A program made the translations under genes and the position numbers. 64,000 bases of DNA. It comes from Pieris napi (lineage: Eukaryota; Arthropoda; Insecta; Lepidoptera; Pieridae). How positions within the stretch are numbered: the first letter of the stretch is position 1; every line of letters begins with the position of its first letter. The DNA lies in NCBI RefSeq assembly GCF_905475465.1, contig NC_062254.1:2810001-2874000 (forward strand), given 5' to 3'. Positions 32,354-43,025 of the stretch are shown here, in pieces. The notes below the pieces were generated by a model. The model had not been told where the DNA came from. It saw only the letters and a program-made list of their open reading frames with translations, and made no database searches.

Positions 32354-32507
32354 ACGTAAAACAAAGGACTGTAGACAAAACATGAGTTCAATTGTGATTG
32401 GTCAAACGTAATATGACGTATGATGTCGCGTGTCAATGCGTATTGCACTAGAGACGCTGTTGACCAATCACAAACGAACGGAGCGTACAACCGTCTTTTG
32501 TTTTACA
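32354..32507. mobile_element. MITE-like inverted repeat with paired CCAAT motifs
   Basis: The inner arms are TTGTGATTGGTCAA and TTGACCAATCACAA, perfect inverses. The outer arms GTAAAACAAAGGACTGT and CCGTCTTTTGTTTTAC are also inverse. A partial relative is at 37925-38010 ('TTGACCAATCACAATCAAAC'). The two CCAAT pentamers could bind NF-Y-like factors, but the repeat nature explains them better. Confidence 0.5.
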
Positions 32508-32973
32508 TTCTCATCCCCTTATCGCTTTATGGTAGAGGTCTGTAATATTTTCTACCATTTGTACTATTCATATGATATTTGTAACTTGTATATCTCTTTC
32601 GAAAACAACATATGTTCGAAATAAAGAATAAATTAAATATTATAGTTTTATTTACATTTGTCATTTTTTGTGCGATTAATTTTGCTACGAGAATTCAATG
32701 CTGAATTCGACCTTTTGTCGCTCAAACCCAAGGAGTATATAGTGTCTGTTTTATAGATTTATAGTGCATTCACCTATATAAACGAATACTTAAAACGGAT
32801 ATATGAGCCATATTTATACCTAAGGAAAATTGGTTACTTACTTTACTATAAGTAACAATACTACTTATATGATACTACTCAATATAATCCTTACAAATAT
32901 TTTTCGTATTACATAAAATGGTTGACTACAATTTATCTTTGTTTACGTGACCGGTTTTACTGTATGTAATATA

Positions 32974-34435
32974 TGTCGTGGCCATATCGTAGATTAGCTC
33001 AATTCATGAAATGTTCGAGAATTTCATGAAATGGTTACATTTCATGAAATGTTTCATTGTCTATTGGCCACATCGTGATGTGGTTTGGGCAGATCAATGA
33101 TAAGAAATCGTTTCTCGATATGGGCAACTAAACGCGCGGCTTCTTCATGAAATGGTCAAGTATTTGATCATATCGTAAAGTAGTTACATTAATTACCGGT
33201 AGAGGCGCTGCAAACGCTTTGTTTATGTGTGAAGATGGTGGCCGCTGTCGATAATGTTGTTTCTCGCAGTGAAAAAGTGAATAATTCGTTAATAAATGAC
33301 GAAGAAAGTTATAGTAAAAGAGTTTACGACGAAAAGGTTCTCGAGTACTATGCAAGTCACGCAAAAACTGAGCAAAATGTAAAAAAACCGTGGAGTTTGG
33401 ATCGCATTTCACAGGTTAGTATTTTACTCTTAAATTACATAAATATTCACTTATTTTATCAAAATACTCTATGCCAGCTAACGTATTGTGTATTAATTGA
33501 TATTATGTAAGTTTGTGAATTATGACCTATTAAAATTAATGTTTTTTTTCTTCCTTTTTTAGGTTATGAAACAAATTAAGGAGAGTATGGTGACTACGCA
33601 AAAGAAGTCCATGGACTATTACTGGTTATCAAAATATGATATTTTGGAAACTGCGAATGAGGAATATCTTCTATTCAAGAAAAAATGCGTCGATGATAAT
33701 ACGATTCGCATAATTTCGATGGAGAAGTATTTTGAAATATTAAAGGAAGTACATAAAACTGTTGGACATGGTGGACGATTAAAAATGATTCAACACATTA
33801 AAAATAGGCTTTATAGGTATACTCAGCCGATAATTTCTAAAGATTTTAACACACGAGGGCAGGTGGATTTAATAGATTTACCGTCTGCCGCGGATGGAGA
33901 ATTTAAATGGCTTATGAATTACCAAGATCATGCCACAAAATTTTTACACCTCAGACCTATAAAGTCGAAAAGAGCTGCAGAAGTAGTCTTGGAACTTTTA
34001 AAAATATTCTTGGAATTTGGCGCTCCGTTTATATTACAGAGTGATAATGGAAGAGAGTTCACCGCGCATGTCATAGAAGAATTGGTGTCAAGTGAAAGTA
34101 CCTACTTATTTCTAAATATTTGTTTGTTTTCTAACAATAATTGTGTAACATGACGTGTTTGATGTTTAATTTTGTTACAAAAATTTAATTCATTTTGTTT
34201 GTATCAGTCGGACTTAAATAACAATAAACAAGTTCTTAACTTATTCTGGATTTTTATTAAATATTTTATGGACACCCTATTTATACGATCCGGCCAAATG
34301 TGGATGAAAAAATCGTGAAATGTTGACGATTTAATGGTCTGGTCAAATTAAGTTGCCCACATCATGAAATACAACCATTTCATGAAATTCTCGAGCATTT
34401 CATGAAGTGAGCAAATCTAGGATATGGCCACGACA
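32974..34435 (+). mobile_element. Ginger-like DNA transposon with ~60-bp TIRs
   Basis: This 1462-bp element has inverted termini TGTCGTGGCCATATC... and ...GATATGGCCACGACA. They pair over ~60 bp, including the motif TTTCATGAAATGG. TATA borders both ends (32970-32973 and 34436-34439), a likely 4-bp duplication. It encodes a retroviral-type integrase core in two exons. TG...CA ends, 4-bp duplication and an integrase close to Gypsy-type integrases are the definition of Ginger elements. TTTCATGA motifs recur as subterminal repeats. Confidence 0.82.
33235..34153 (+). CDS. Ginger/KRBA2-like integrase-transposase, C-terminally truncated
   Basis: Exon 1 (33235-33414) and exon 2 (33563-34153) join in frame across a GTTAGT...TTTTTTAG intron, giving 256 aa. 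A Zn-finger-like or integrase-N-terminal segment (residues ~100-150, with VHKTVGHGGRLKMIQHIKNR) precedes the rve core. The first Asp is in RGQVDLIDLPS and the second in LQSDNGREFTAH. The sequence then leaves homology after HVIEELVSS and stops. The catalytic Glu region (normally ~35 residues on) is missing, so this copy should be inactive unless a further exon was lost. The nearest families are Ginger transposases and KRBA2-like domesticated relatives. Confidence 0.72.
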
Positions 34436-34532
34436 TATATAAAACCCGGGAAGTATTGGAGATTATAAATATCGATTTGCTTTGCGCTTCTGTGAACTTG
34501 AGCAAAGGAAGTCGTGAAATCGACCAATCTCT

Positions 34533-34820
34533 GTGTTCACATACGAAAAGACCAATGCTTTAGCGATCTTAAATCCTAAAATTCAAAGCATGCCTACATT
34601 TATAAATATTTTCAGGAAAGGTATAGGACGCGCAACTAGCAATTTGAAAACTCCAAACATTGGTGATACAATGTTCAACAAATGTGAAGTGGAAGCCCGC
34701 AAATGGTGCTATGCGGGTTCAGAAAGGAAAATTAGCTTGAAAGGAGAACCACGGAAGAGAGTCAAACGTTTGTCCCATAAAGTCAAAGGGGGTGTGGGGG
34801 TGTCTGTTAGCTTTACGTGA
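34533..34820 (+). other. Unrecognised 95-codon open frame after the Ginger element
   Basis: The frame contains NPKIQSMPTFINIFRKGIGR, then RKWCYAGSERKISLKGEPRK and a basic C-terminus. It begins ~100 bp after the Ginger right end. Lys/Arg richness suggests a nucleic-acid-binding or transposon fragment, but no family is recognised. The GGGGGTGTGGGGGTG run near its end argues against a conserved protein. Confidence 0.2.
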
Positions 34821-34929
34821 TGATAGAGTAAGTATAAGGTTCCAGGTTTTCTAATCTTAACTATCATTTAGAGCTGTATTACACTTGATTCACCAACCCG
34901 TGGAGTTAAAGCATGCGATACGTAAGAAT

Positions 34930-35295
34930 ATTCGTCATGATCGTAGAACAATGTCGGATTTGAAAAAAAACCAAAATCTACTTCTAATCATATTTGGATA
35001 CATTACGGCTACATTAAATAAAATCCATGTGTTTTAAATTTCAAATTAATCAGTCGGTAAAGTGACGTTTGATAGAAACATGTGATTTTTCTAGAAAACT
35101 GTGTAATTTAATGTTATTATTTTTATTTTGTTTCAAAACAAACCCTTTTGTTTGCTTGTACGCCAATTTTAATAATAACAGATTATGAAATTAAAAAGTT
35201 ATGACAAAAACTATCATGATTATATTATTTTGAAATGGCTGCCCTGTAAAGTTTACTATTTGTCAGATCCGTCACTATTCTACGACAATGACGAT
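34930..35295 (+). mobile_element. ~370-bp TIR element, left member of an inverted composite pair
   Basis: It starts TTCGTCATGATCGTAGAAC and ends TTCTACGACAATGACGA, its own inverse terminus. The whole unit is inverted at 36064-36441 with high identity ('GAAATGGCTGCCCTGTAAAG', 'AGTTTACTATTTGTCAGATC', 'TTCAAATTAATCAGTCGG'). Confidence 0.75.
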
Positions 35296-35570
35296 TTTTG
35301 AAAGCGTTTCAAGAAATTGTACTGGATAGTCTTATTTCTCAATGTGCTCTTTAATTCTGTCTGTTCTGTCAAAAGACTTGGCTTGCGTACCTGATAACCA
35401 AAAGGAGTACTTCTGTATAGGACGTAAAAACTTCTCAATCTCTCATCAATCAAACAATGCTCATCTGCACGCTGGAGTTTCACCCCTTCGTTGTTGACAT
35501 CTCCAGATGCCGCACTGCACTGTTTGGTTCTTCGTTTCTTATAAAAACAGTAGGAAGAAGTGGAACTCCT
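35280..35570 (-). pseudogene. Unknown coding remnant inside the composite element
   Basis: The - frame reads RRTKQCSAASGDVNNEGVKL, then DEHCLIDERLRSFYVLYRST and PFGYQVRKPSLLTEQTELKS. It runs into the left MITE, where it stops. It has protein-like composition and is open upstream to about 35580, where a stop precedes RRWKAARSS. No family was recognised. It may be captured host or transposase sequence carried between the two MITE copies. Confidence 0.3.
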
Positions 35571-36063
35571 TGCAGCCTTCCATCTTCTCTAAACAGTATG
35601 CTATGGGTTAATTTAGGCGGCGGTTAAATAGGCATCTCCTGAGCAGGCGTGCCCTGCAATAGGTCGCATCTCACTTAACATTACGCTTTAAGCTAATTAT
35701 TATTAGCGTAAAGTCATTAGAAATGTCTGAATTATTACAATTTGTACCACTTTGAATGTATACAATATGTTTTACGTGTTTGAGTTACACAAATAATGAT
35801 ATAATTTTTAGGAGCTTATCATTCACATTTCAAACATTGTGCAATCTTACATATGTTATGCTGAACGAATATGCTGGAACTATAAGGTACACATACAAAT
35901 TTTTTTGTGAGTGGTTGAAATAAATAGGTACTGTAGTCTAGCCTGCAAGACACTAGAAACACTGTCTTATTTGTCGATGTACATTTTCAGTGTTATTAAA
36001 AGAGTCCTATGTATTTAACGATGATTTGAGTTAGTAGTTGTCAATCGGAACCTTTAGATATAT

Positions 36064-36441
36064 AATTCGTCATAGTCGTAGAATAGTGAAGGATCTGACA
36101 AATAGTAAACTTTACAGGGCAGCCATTTCAAAATAATATAATCATGTTTGTTTTTTGTCACAACTTTTTTAATTTATATTCTGTAAATTTGAACATTGGA
36201 ATACAAACAAACAAAAGGGTTTCTTTTGAAACAAAATAAAAATAATAACATTAAATTACACAGTTTTCTAGAAGAATCAATGAGCGTCTATCAAATCCGT
36301 CACTTTACCGACTGATTAATTTGGAATTTAAAACACATGGATTTTTTAATGTAGCCGTAATATTAAGTCAAGGTAGTATCCAAATATGATAAAAATTGTT
36401 TTTTTTTTAAATCCGACATTGTTCTACGATCATGACGAATT
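36064..36441 (-). mobile_element. ~380-bp TIR element, right member of an inverted composite pair
   Basis: It is an inverted copy of 34930-35295, starting ATTCGTCATAGTCGTAGAAT and ending TTCTACGATCATGACGAAT. The outermost ends of the pair match each other better than the inner ends do, so the pair plus its 768-bp centre could move as a unit. Confidence 0.75.
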
Positions 36442-36444
36442 AAT

Positions 36445-37230
36445 CTTTTACAATTATCTGGTATAAATAATAGGTATATTGCCTGACTAAGGGTAAAATT
36501 CAGACTAAATCATTAACGTGTATGTCAAATCCAATGATAATGTTGGAATAGTTATGCTTAGACCTAAATCTTAACCCTTTGCTAAACAAATAACTCCAGC
36601 TGTGTGACTTGCGTAATTCAAAAACGTATTAAATTTTGTCTTTGAATTACCCTCAGTAATAAATATCCAATATCCAATAATAGCCGATGACGAAATTATC
36701 TGCATATCAGTAAAGATTACTGTCATGTGCTCCAAGTGCATGTGCGAGATACATCGTAATCATGCATTTATTACGTGTTTTGAATAGGTATTGTTTTACA
36801 TACGTCACCAACGCCCCGCAGATTGACGAGTTATAGATTATAATAAAAATAAAACACTTTATATAACGTAAGGTGTTTTGGACATTAAACTTATTAATTC
36901 ATTAAGCACCATCCACCACCATTATATTATATTTCTTATTTAAATTGATTCAAACAACAATAGTAAATTCGTTTTGAAGTTGGGTTAGCAAGTTTATAAC
37001 AATAGACGAACACTCGAATTTTAAGCCGTTATTTTTCGTTTTAAAGTTTTAAACTAAAGTAGAATTAGTTCTACTAATAAAAGTTAAAACCTCGTACAAT
37101 CCTAAAATACTATTAAATTGCGCGATTATTTTGATATACTTACATGATTTTTATTTATGCTCTCATGACATATGTTAAAACGAGGACAATGTAACACTTA
37201 TGAATTATGTAAGAAATATATAAAAAAAAA
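36445..37230. other. Intergenic, no feature recognised
   Basis: AT-rich, with no coding block or shared repeat recognised. Confidence 0.4.
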
Positions 37231-37231
37231 A

Positions 37232-37530
37232 AAAAAAATCAGTGGCGCTACAACCTTCTTAGGTCTGGGCCTCAGATTTCTGTATCTTTTTCTTGATCAT
37301 TTAATAGGTAAGTAGGTGATCAGTCTCTTGTGCCTGACGCACGCCGTTAACTTTTTGGGTCTAAGGCAAGCCGGTTTCCTCACGTTATTTTTCTTCACCG
37401 TTCGAGCGAATGTTAAATGCGCATATATAAATCATAGAAAGAAAGCCCATTGGTTCACAGCCGGGGATTGAACCTACGACCTGAGGGATGAGAGCCGCAC
37501 GCTGAAGCCACTAGGCCAACACTGCTCCAC
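37232..37530 (-). mobile_element. tRNA-derived SINE, full copy, reverse
   Basis: The + strand shows CAGTGGCGCTACAACCTTCT at the left (inverse of the SINE tail) and GGGATTGAACCTACGACC then GAAGCCACTAGGCCAACACT at the right (inverse B and A boxes). An A run of ~16 precedes it as the inverse of the T-rich tail. Confidence 0.82.
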
Positions 37531-37924
37531 TGTAAGTACAGATGTTTAAATGACATGATAATTTATGAATCAGGTGTCAATCAACATATCCACGCAATCG
37601 AGTAGCTCGCGATATCGCGACACACAAAGCCCGAAGGAACTTTTATCGAAGAATTCGCATGGGTCCGGAAGATGTTCTCGAATATACAAAATCAATGTAA
37701 ATAATCATAAAAAGTAATTAGATAGGATATAACAAAGCAAAAGCAAAAATTAATAATAAAATGCAATGTTGCTTAAACGACTCGGCGAAAGTTTTCCATG
37801 GAGTTGCTGAAAGTCAATCAACACAATCTGTTAATAGGACCATTAAACGATATCTACAAACGTGAGACAGACGCTATATATGCGATTATATATGATTAGT
37901 TAACTGAGAACACGTATTCTGACG

Positions 37925-38010
37925 CTTCTCTGTGATTGAACTAAAGATGCAATTGACCAATCACAATCAAACGAGACGCGTCAACGACTAATTGTTTTCG
38001 TTCCGCCGTT
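37925..38010 (+). repeat. Partial copy of the CCAAT inverted-repeat MITE
   Basis: It contains TTGACCAATCACAATCAAAC and 'GACTAATTGTTTTCGTT', matching the right half of 32354-32507. The left arm is decayed. Confidence 0.35.
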
Positions 38011-38346
38011 CGATCTTTCGTACGAGTGCATACGTACCTAATGACCTATCTTAAATACAGTTGCAGTTTATTTTTAGTATTTATTTTGGAATTATTTTGT
38101 AACCGGATATCTTTTTTTCGACATCGGAAAGTGCCAAGTTTGATCGTGGGCGGTCAAAGCATGTGACTTAAAAAAATACACTTTTGGCACATACACCTGT
38201 CACCTTGAAATTTTGAATATTGGCCGCGTTATTGCGTTTTTCCTGACGACAAAGGTCAGTTTGTGCATGCGCACTCAATAACAAATGATAAAGAATCTTT
38301 GAAAGTATTTATATGAAGTTAGTACTCAGCGACAGCTATCTATTTG

Positions 38347-38593
38347 GCAATGAGCAGTGGCTTCGAGGTGTGAATCTCATCCGTGTCGAAGGTTCGATTC
38401 CCGGCTGCACCTATAAACTTTCTGCCTATGTTTGCGTTTAACACTCGCTCGTATGAAGGAAAACATCGTGAGGAAACCGGCATGCCTTGGACTCGAAAAG
38501 TCGACGGCGTGTGTCAGACACAGAAGGCTGATCACCTAAAAACAGATGCAGAAATCTGAAGGTCAGACCTAAAAGATTGTAGCGCTGGTTTTT
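38347..38593 (+). mobile_element. tRNA-derived SINE, slightly shortened
   Basis: Head 'CAGTGGCTTCGAGGTG', B box GGTTCGATTCC, body 'GAAAACATCGTGAGGAAACC' and 'GTCGACGGCGTGTGTCAGAC', end 'GATTGTAGCGCTGG'. Confidence 0.8.
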
Positions 38594-38599
38594 TTATAC

Positions 38600-39200
38600 A
38601 ACTATACACACACAGGTATCAAATACTGATTAGCACTTGTTGCTATACACAAAGACAATACAAATTTATTAATAATCGTTGAGGTCAACGGCCTTTTCCT
38701 AATATGTCTCTCCCTTGTTATGTATAATAATAGGAGTAAAATAAGCTGAAGACAGAACATTCCAGATATGTTTAAATAGGAAGGACGTATGGTCGGATTA
38801 TTTTTATGACAAATAAAATCTTTAAACCTTAAGGTAGACAAAACATACATCATCAAACTTGGTCCAATAATAGAAATATCAGTAAAAAGCTTCTTCATTT
38901 CCTTGAACGAGGTATTGCAGTTCGTCGAACATGTTTATCTCTGTCGGAGTCCAAGGTTTGCATGTCGATTTATCGCATAGTTTTTGTCGCAATTGCAGCA
39001 ACCACTATTCCTTTCTAAGCATTAGCTTAGTCTCGCATTTGAATCTTACCCTAGGATATCAAGGCTTAAACAATTCCACCTCCAGGCAAAAGACATACAT
39101 GAAAAAAAAGTTACAAGCTCAAACCTGTACTTTCCTTATGCTGTCTCTAACAAAAGAGTGCTCAAAATAAAATCATATTATTTTTTACTATACGTTAAAA
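38600..39200. other. Between two SINEs; no gene recognised
   Basis: Two overlapping-strand frames (38602-38898 -, 38931-39170 +) are open but match no known family and have no supporting splice or start context. Confidence 0.35.
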
Positions 39201-39212
39201 AATAAAAATAAA

Positions 39213-39425
39213 TCAGTGGCGCTAAAACCTCTTTAGGTCTGGGCTTCTGAAAGCTGATCTAATAGGCAAGTAGGTGATGAGCCTCCAGTGCCTGACACAC
39301 GCCGTCGACTTATTGGGTCTAGGTATGTCGGTTTCCTAACGATGTTTTCTTTCACCGTTCAAGCGAATGTTGAATGCGCACATATAAAGTCCAGTTGCAC
39401 ACTGAAGTCACTAGACCAACACTGC
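39213..39425 (-). mobile_element. tRNA-derived SINE, head partly deleted, reverse
   Basis: The inverse SINE body is present ('CAGTGGCGCTAAAACCTCTT', 'GTGCCTGACACACGCCGTCG', 'GTTTCCTAACGATGTTTTC'). Most of the B-box segment is missing before 'GAAGTCACTAGACCAACACT'. Confidence 0.75.
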
Positions 39426-39559
39426 TGCTGCTTTCCTATACTTTGGTCTTGCCTTTTTGTCGAGTGCCTCTTTCAGAATAAATGGAAAAAGATTTTTAAA
39501 AATGTGTCGTTATTATATTGATTTATTTTCGTTTGCTAAAATTAGCACAAGTGGAATTA

Positions 39560-39640
39560 TTAAATAATGAGGACAACGACTGGCCTTATCTCTTTCAAGC
39601 AATCTTTTCCAGGCTAAATGGAAATACTTTATGTAGATCA
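39560..39640 (-). mobile_element. LINE 3' UTR stub (family D)
   Basis: The inverse of the block 'GCTTGAAAGAGATAAGGCCA' is found here. It is related to the 'ATCGCT..AGCGATAAGGCCGCC' block at 49690-49745 and the reverse copy at 49190-49235. Confidence 0.45.
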
Positions 39641-39944
39641 AACTTTAAAAACTATAAGAAACATATCAGATGATTGAATCCTTCTACTATTTATAGAAAT
39701 CATTAATATTCATAACCAGTATAATCCTATTTTACCTGTTTGTGATAAATAGTAGTTCATAATTGTTGATTTGTTAATGAAATCGACTATTGCGATTTTA
39801 TTGATTGTAAGGTAAAATAAAACTATTTCACAGACACATCTCAGAATAGCCCGTTTAGAAGTAAGTCGCTTTATAAGATAGCCTGAAATGCTTAATTATA
39901 AAAATTATCGTATGAAAATTTTAATAACACATAGACGTCGACGA

Positions 39945-40030
39945 AAATCCGGCAACGCATTCGCGAACCCTCTGCGAGTGTCTGGCAGGGCTTGTTACTT
40001 AGCATTAGATGAGCCTCTTGCACCGCCTCC
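39945..40030 (+). mobile_element. LINE 3' terminal stub (family A)
   Basis: 'CCGGCAACGCATTCGCGAAC' followed by 'TTACTTAGCATTAGATGAGC'. Only the last ~90 bp of the element is present. Confidence 0.5.
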
Positions 40031-40309
40031 TTTTTGTCCCGTTTTTTTCTTAAACATGTATGTATGAAAGCTCGGCAAACATTGGCAGCGCGGTTTTCAT
40101 AAGTAAAGTCGAAATTCTTGTCCTGTTTGAAAAAGTAAAGTTAGATAACAAATTTCCACAACTATTTCCTTATATTATCAAGCACTCACTCCGAAACGGA
40201 AATATTACTCCCATTCGTTATATAGCTTATTCTAAACGTAGTGACTGGACTCTTATGATCTAAAATATTGGACTTAGGATGTAGGCCATTTTGTAAATTG
40301 TAATACATA

Positions 40310-40730
40310 TAAAACTCTGCTCACTTATGGTTCTGAAACCTGGCCCCTTAGCAAGAAAGACGAGATCTCTCTCCTTATTTTCGCCCTGTTTGCGACGACG
40401 GTGTTTGGCGTATTCGCTACAATGAAGAACTTTATAACATCCTAGACGACGCCAACATAGTCCAATTCATAAAGTGCAACAGACTCAAGTGGCTGGGATA
40501 TGTGTAAATGGCGGACGACAGAACCCCAAGGTCCTTACTAAACTGACGACCCGGTGGCAAGAGAAAACCCGGTAGACCGAGGCTGCGTTGATGGGATGGT
40601 GTTGTCAATGACCTCGAAACAATAGGTGTTCGCAATTGGACGCGGGAAGCACTAGATAGATTGCGATGGCGAAGTGTAATTGAGGAGGTCCCACAAGGTG
40701 CTGTATAACCATTGATGATGATGATGAATA
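40310..40730 (+). mobile_element. RTE-like LINE, ORF2 C-terminal end with (TGA)n tail
   Basis: A conceptual + frame with a few breaks reads TYGSETWPLSKKD, DDGVWRIRYNEELYN, RLKWLGYV, RKPGRPRLR and NWTREALDRLRWRSVIEEV. It is followed by TGATGATGATGA. The 'YGSETW', 'WRIR-N-EL', 'GRP--RW-D' and 'RWR' motifs are those of the RTE/BovB ORF2 tail. In-frame stops and a frameshift show it is dead. The overlapping - frames (40432-40635, 40605-40805) are shadows. Confidence 0.8.
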
Positions 40731-40974
40731 CATATAAAAGTTTACATCAATATTTTGTCTCAATACATTGCAACAAAAATTACTTTTGAATTGTGATAAG
40801 TTCATAACCTTACGTACTCACGATTGCTCATCATTTTAAAGTTTTTATCGTCGTCGTTTTTGAGGTAATATTTGGGAATGTAATAAATTAAAATATCGGT
40901 GACCAAATTCTCGTAATCTGCAAGACTTAGTAAAGGATCAGAGTACCTGCTTAATCATTTTATTTTATTTATAC

Positions 40975-41130
40975 TGTTTGATTACACAGCTTCAAATGAG
41001 GACAATCAAACACATATGAAAATATGTTAGAAAAAGGGTATACACGTGTGAAAATAACATGAGAGCTTAGAAGGCGCAGCGCTATTTAGATTCATACAAC
41101 ATTAGACCGTTATCCCGATGCGACTTCTTG
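40975..41130. repeat. Dispersed repeat, second copy at 53095-53240
   Basis: It shares 'AATGAGGACAATCAAACA', 'ACACGTGTGAAAATAACATG' and 'CTTAGAAGGCGCAGCGCT' with 53095-53240, in the same order. The class is unknown. Confidence 0.5.
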
Positions 41131-42810
41131 TACCGAAGAAGTTCCATGGCATATAGCAAGGTAAAAGATAATAATAGTAACTAACCATAACATTTTGTAC
41201 CATATTCTTGTAAAAAAATAAAAACATGATTAAAACTAAAACGACTCGGCGAAAGAAATACTAAAGCTAGTATCTAAATAGTATATAATAAATAGTAGCT
41301 AAAAATGTACACCGAGTCATTTTTCATCACAGTTTTATTGTACACCCAACACAATTAACAGGATCATTAAACATTGAACCATTGGTAACCCAATTTGTAG
41401 GAAAATAATGTCTATCGAGGCTGGCCACACGGCGGATATCAAAGCAAAGCGCAGACAGTGTTCTATATTATCTATAATTCTCATCGGCCATGTTTCATGA
41501 CTACATCACGAGTTTAGAAGTCCTATTGTGGGATCTGCAAACTCCAACTTATTTGCTACAGTAGGATTAAAAAAAAATGTTATAGATAGTTGTATATTAC
41601 TTATTAAGATGCACATACAGTTTTATTACCGATGCAGGGTCTTTAGCGGAATTAGATAAGATGCAAGGTGACGGTGGATTTACCTGTTTGTGTTATCGAA
41701 ATAAAAATAGCAAAAATTCGATTAATTTAAAGTATATTTTTATCAAACGTTTTATTTGATTTGCATTAAAATATATATAATTAAATGTGTGTATATAAAT
41801 CATTGTCACAACAAGTATAAAGCTATTGATTTCTTATTAAATCAATTTGTGATTTCTTCAATCGCAATTTTATACCTTAGTACTTCCCGCACCTTTCCCG
41901 TGAACTAGATCCAGAAAAAAAATCAGCTTAGTTTATTGTAATAAATTGTTTTTATTGTTGTCAAAATACATTAAAAATATAGCATTCTTATTCTGATTTC
42001 ACACATAAATTCATATTAATTTATTAAGTAACGTGTTGGCTCTAAAGCGTATCTAGTTATTTGGTTAATTACAGCTGTTAAAATTACAGGATATCTACTA
42101 TACTATGGTTCTCTACTACAAATGTATGGGAAAATTGTTTTATTTCATTTTATTTTGCCATATAATAAAAAAGTCTGATATGTTAATTTAAAATAAATCT
42201 GAATAAGGTGCGAAGGTGGTTTGTATAATTTGTAGGCTAATTATTTTCCCTGTGTTGACCTGAGACAATACACAGACCTTAGTGCATAACTAAAGGATAT
42301 TTTGACGGCCTCGCAAGCGGCCCTCAATTATTCCCTCGTCCGATGACGATGTATGAATTTTTTATTTTGGAACGGATGATACGGGTGATTTATAGGTCGT
42401 ATAGTTCCGAGTTTAAAATATCTTTGCGTAATTTAACTTTAGACTAAGCGTTTAACTAGACTAATTAAATGCGTATACTTACTGGCTTTAAATTACTGGT
42501 TAGAGAGATCGGTTTTTTTTATATTGGAGGTGGAAATACATATATGTTGCTCGCCCACACCAAAATCTCTACAGTTAGAGATCCAGGTCGAAAATACCCA
42601 ACATGGTCGCAATAACTATGACCCGGGGTCGCTCTCACATTCTACCGGGCACATCCTGGCAACATCTATACAGGGCTCACCAACAAAAATACGCAAATTA
42701 AGAATGAAGAAACATTATCATTACGTATGTTTGTATAGTGAAAACACGATGCGAACAATACCGGATTTTGAAAGAGTTTGAAGCGATCATAGACTGTTAT
42801 CGTGTTTTTA
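41130..42810. other. Intergenic, no gene recognised
   Basis: AT-rich. A frame of 85 codons at 42524-42781 is open but unlike any family I recognise and has no context. No other feature seen. Confidence 0.35.
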
Positions 42811-43025
42811 TTACCTAAGTATCAAACTCAAACTCAAAATATCTTTATTCAAGTAGGTAACCAAGTACACTTTTGAATAGTCAAGTTAAATTAATCGTAA
42901 ATTTACATTTACTACCAGTTCGCAAGTCAAGGGCGTAGAGCGGGTAAGAAGAACTGGCAAGAAACTTTCCGCCACTCTTTTTAATCGCCAAGTATTGTCA
43001 TACAAATTGTTTGAACTGGAGCAAT

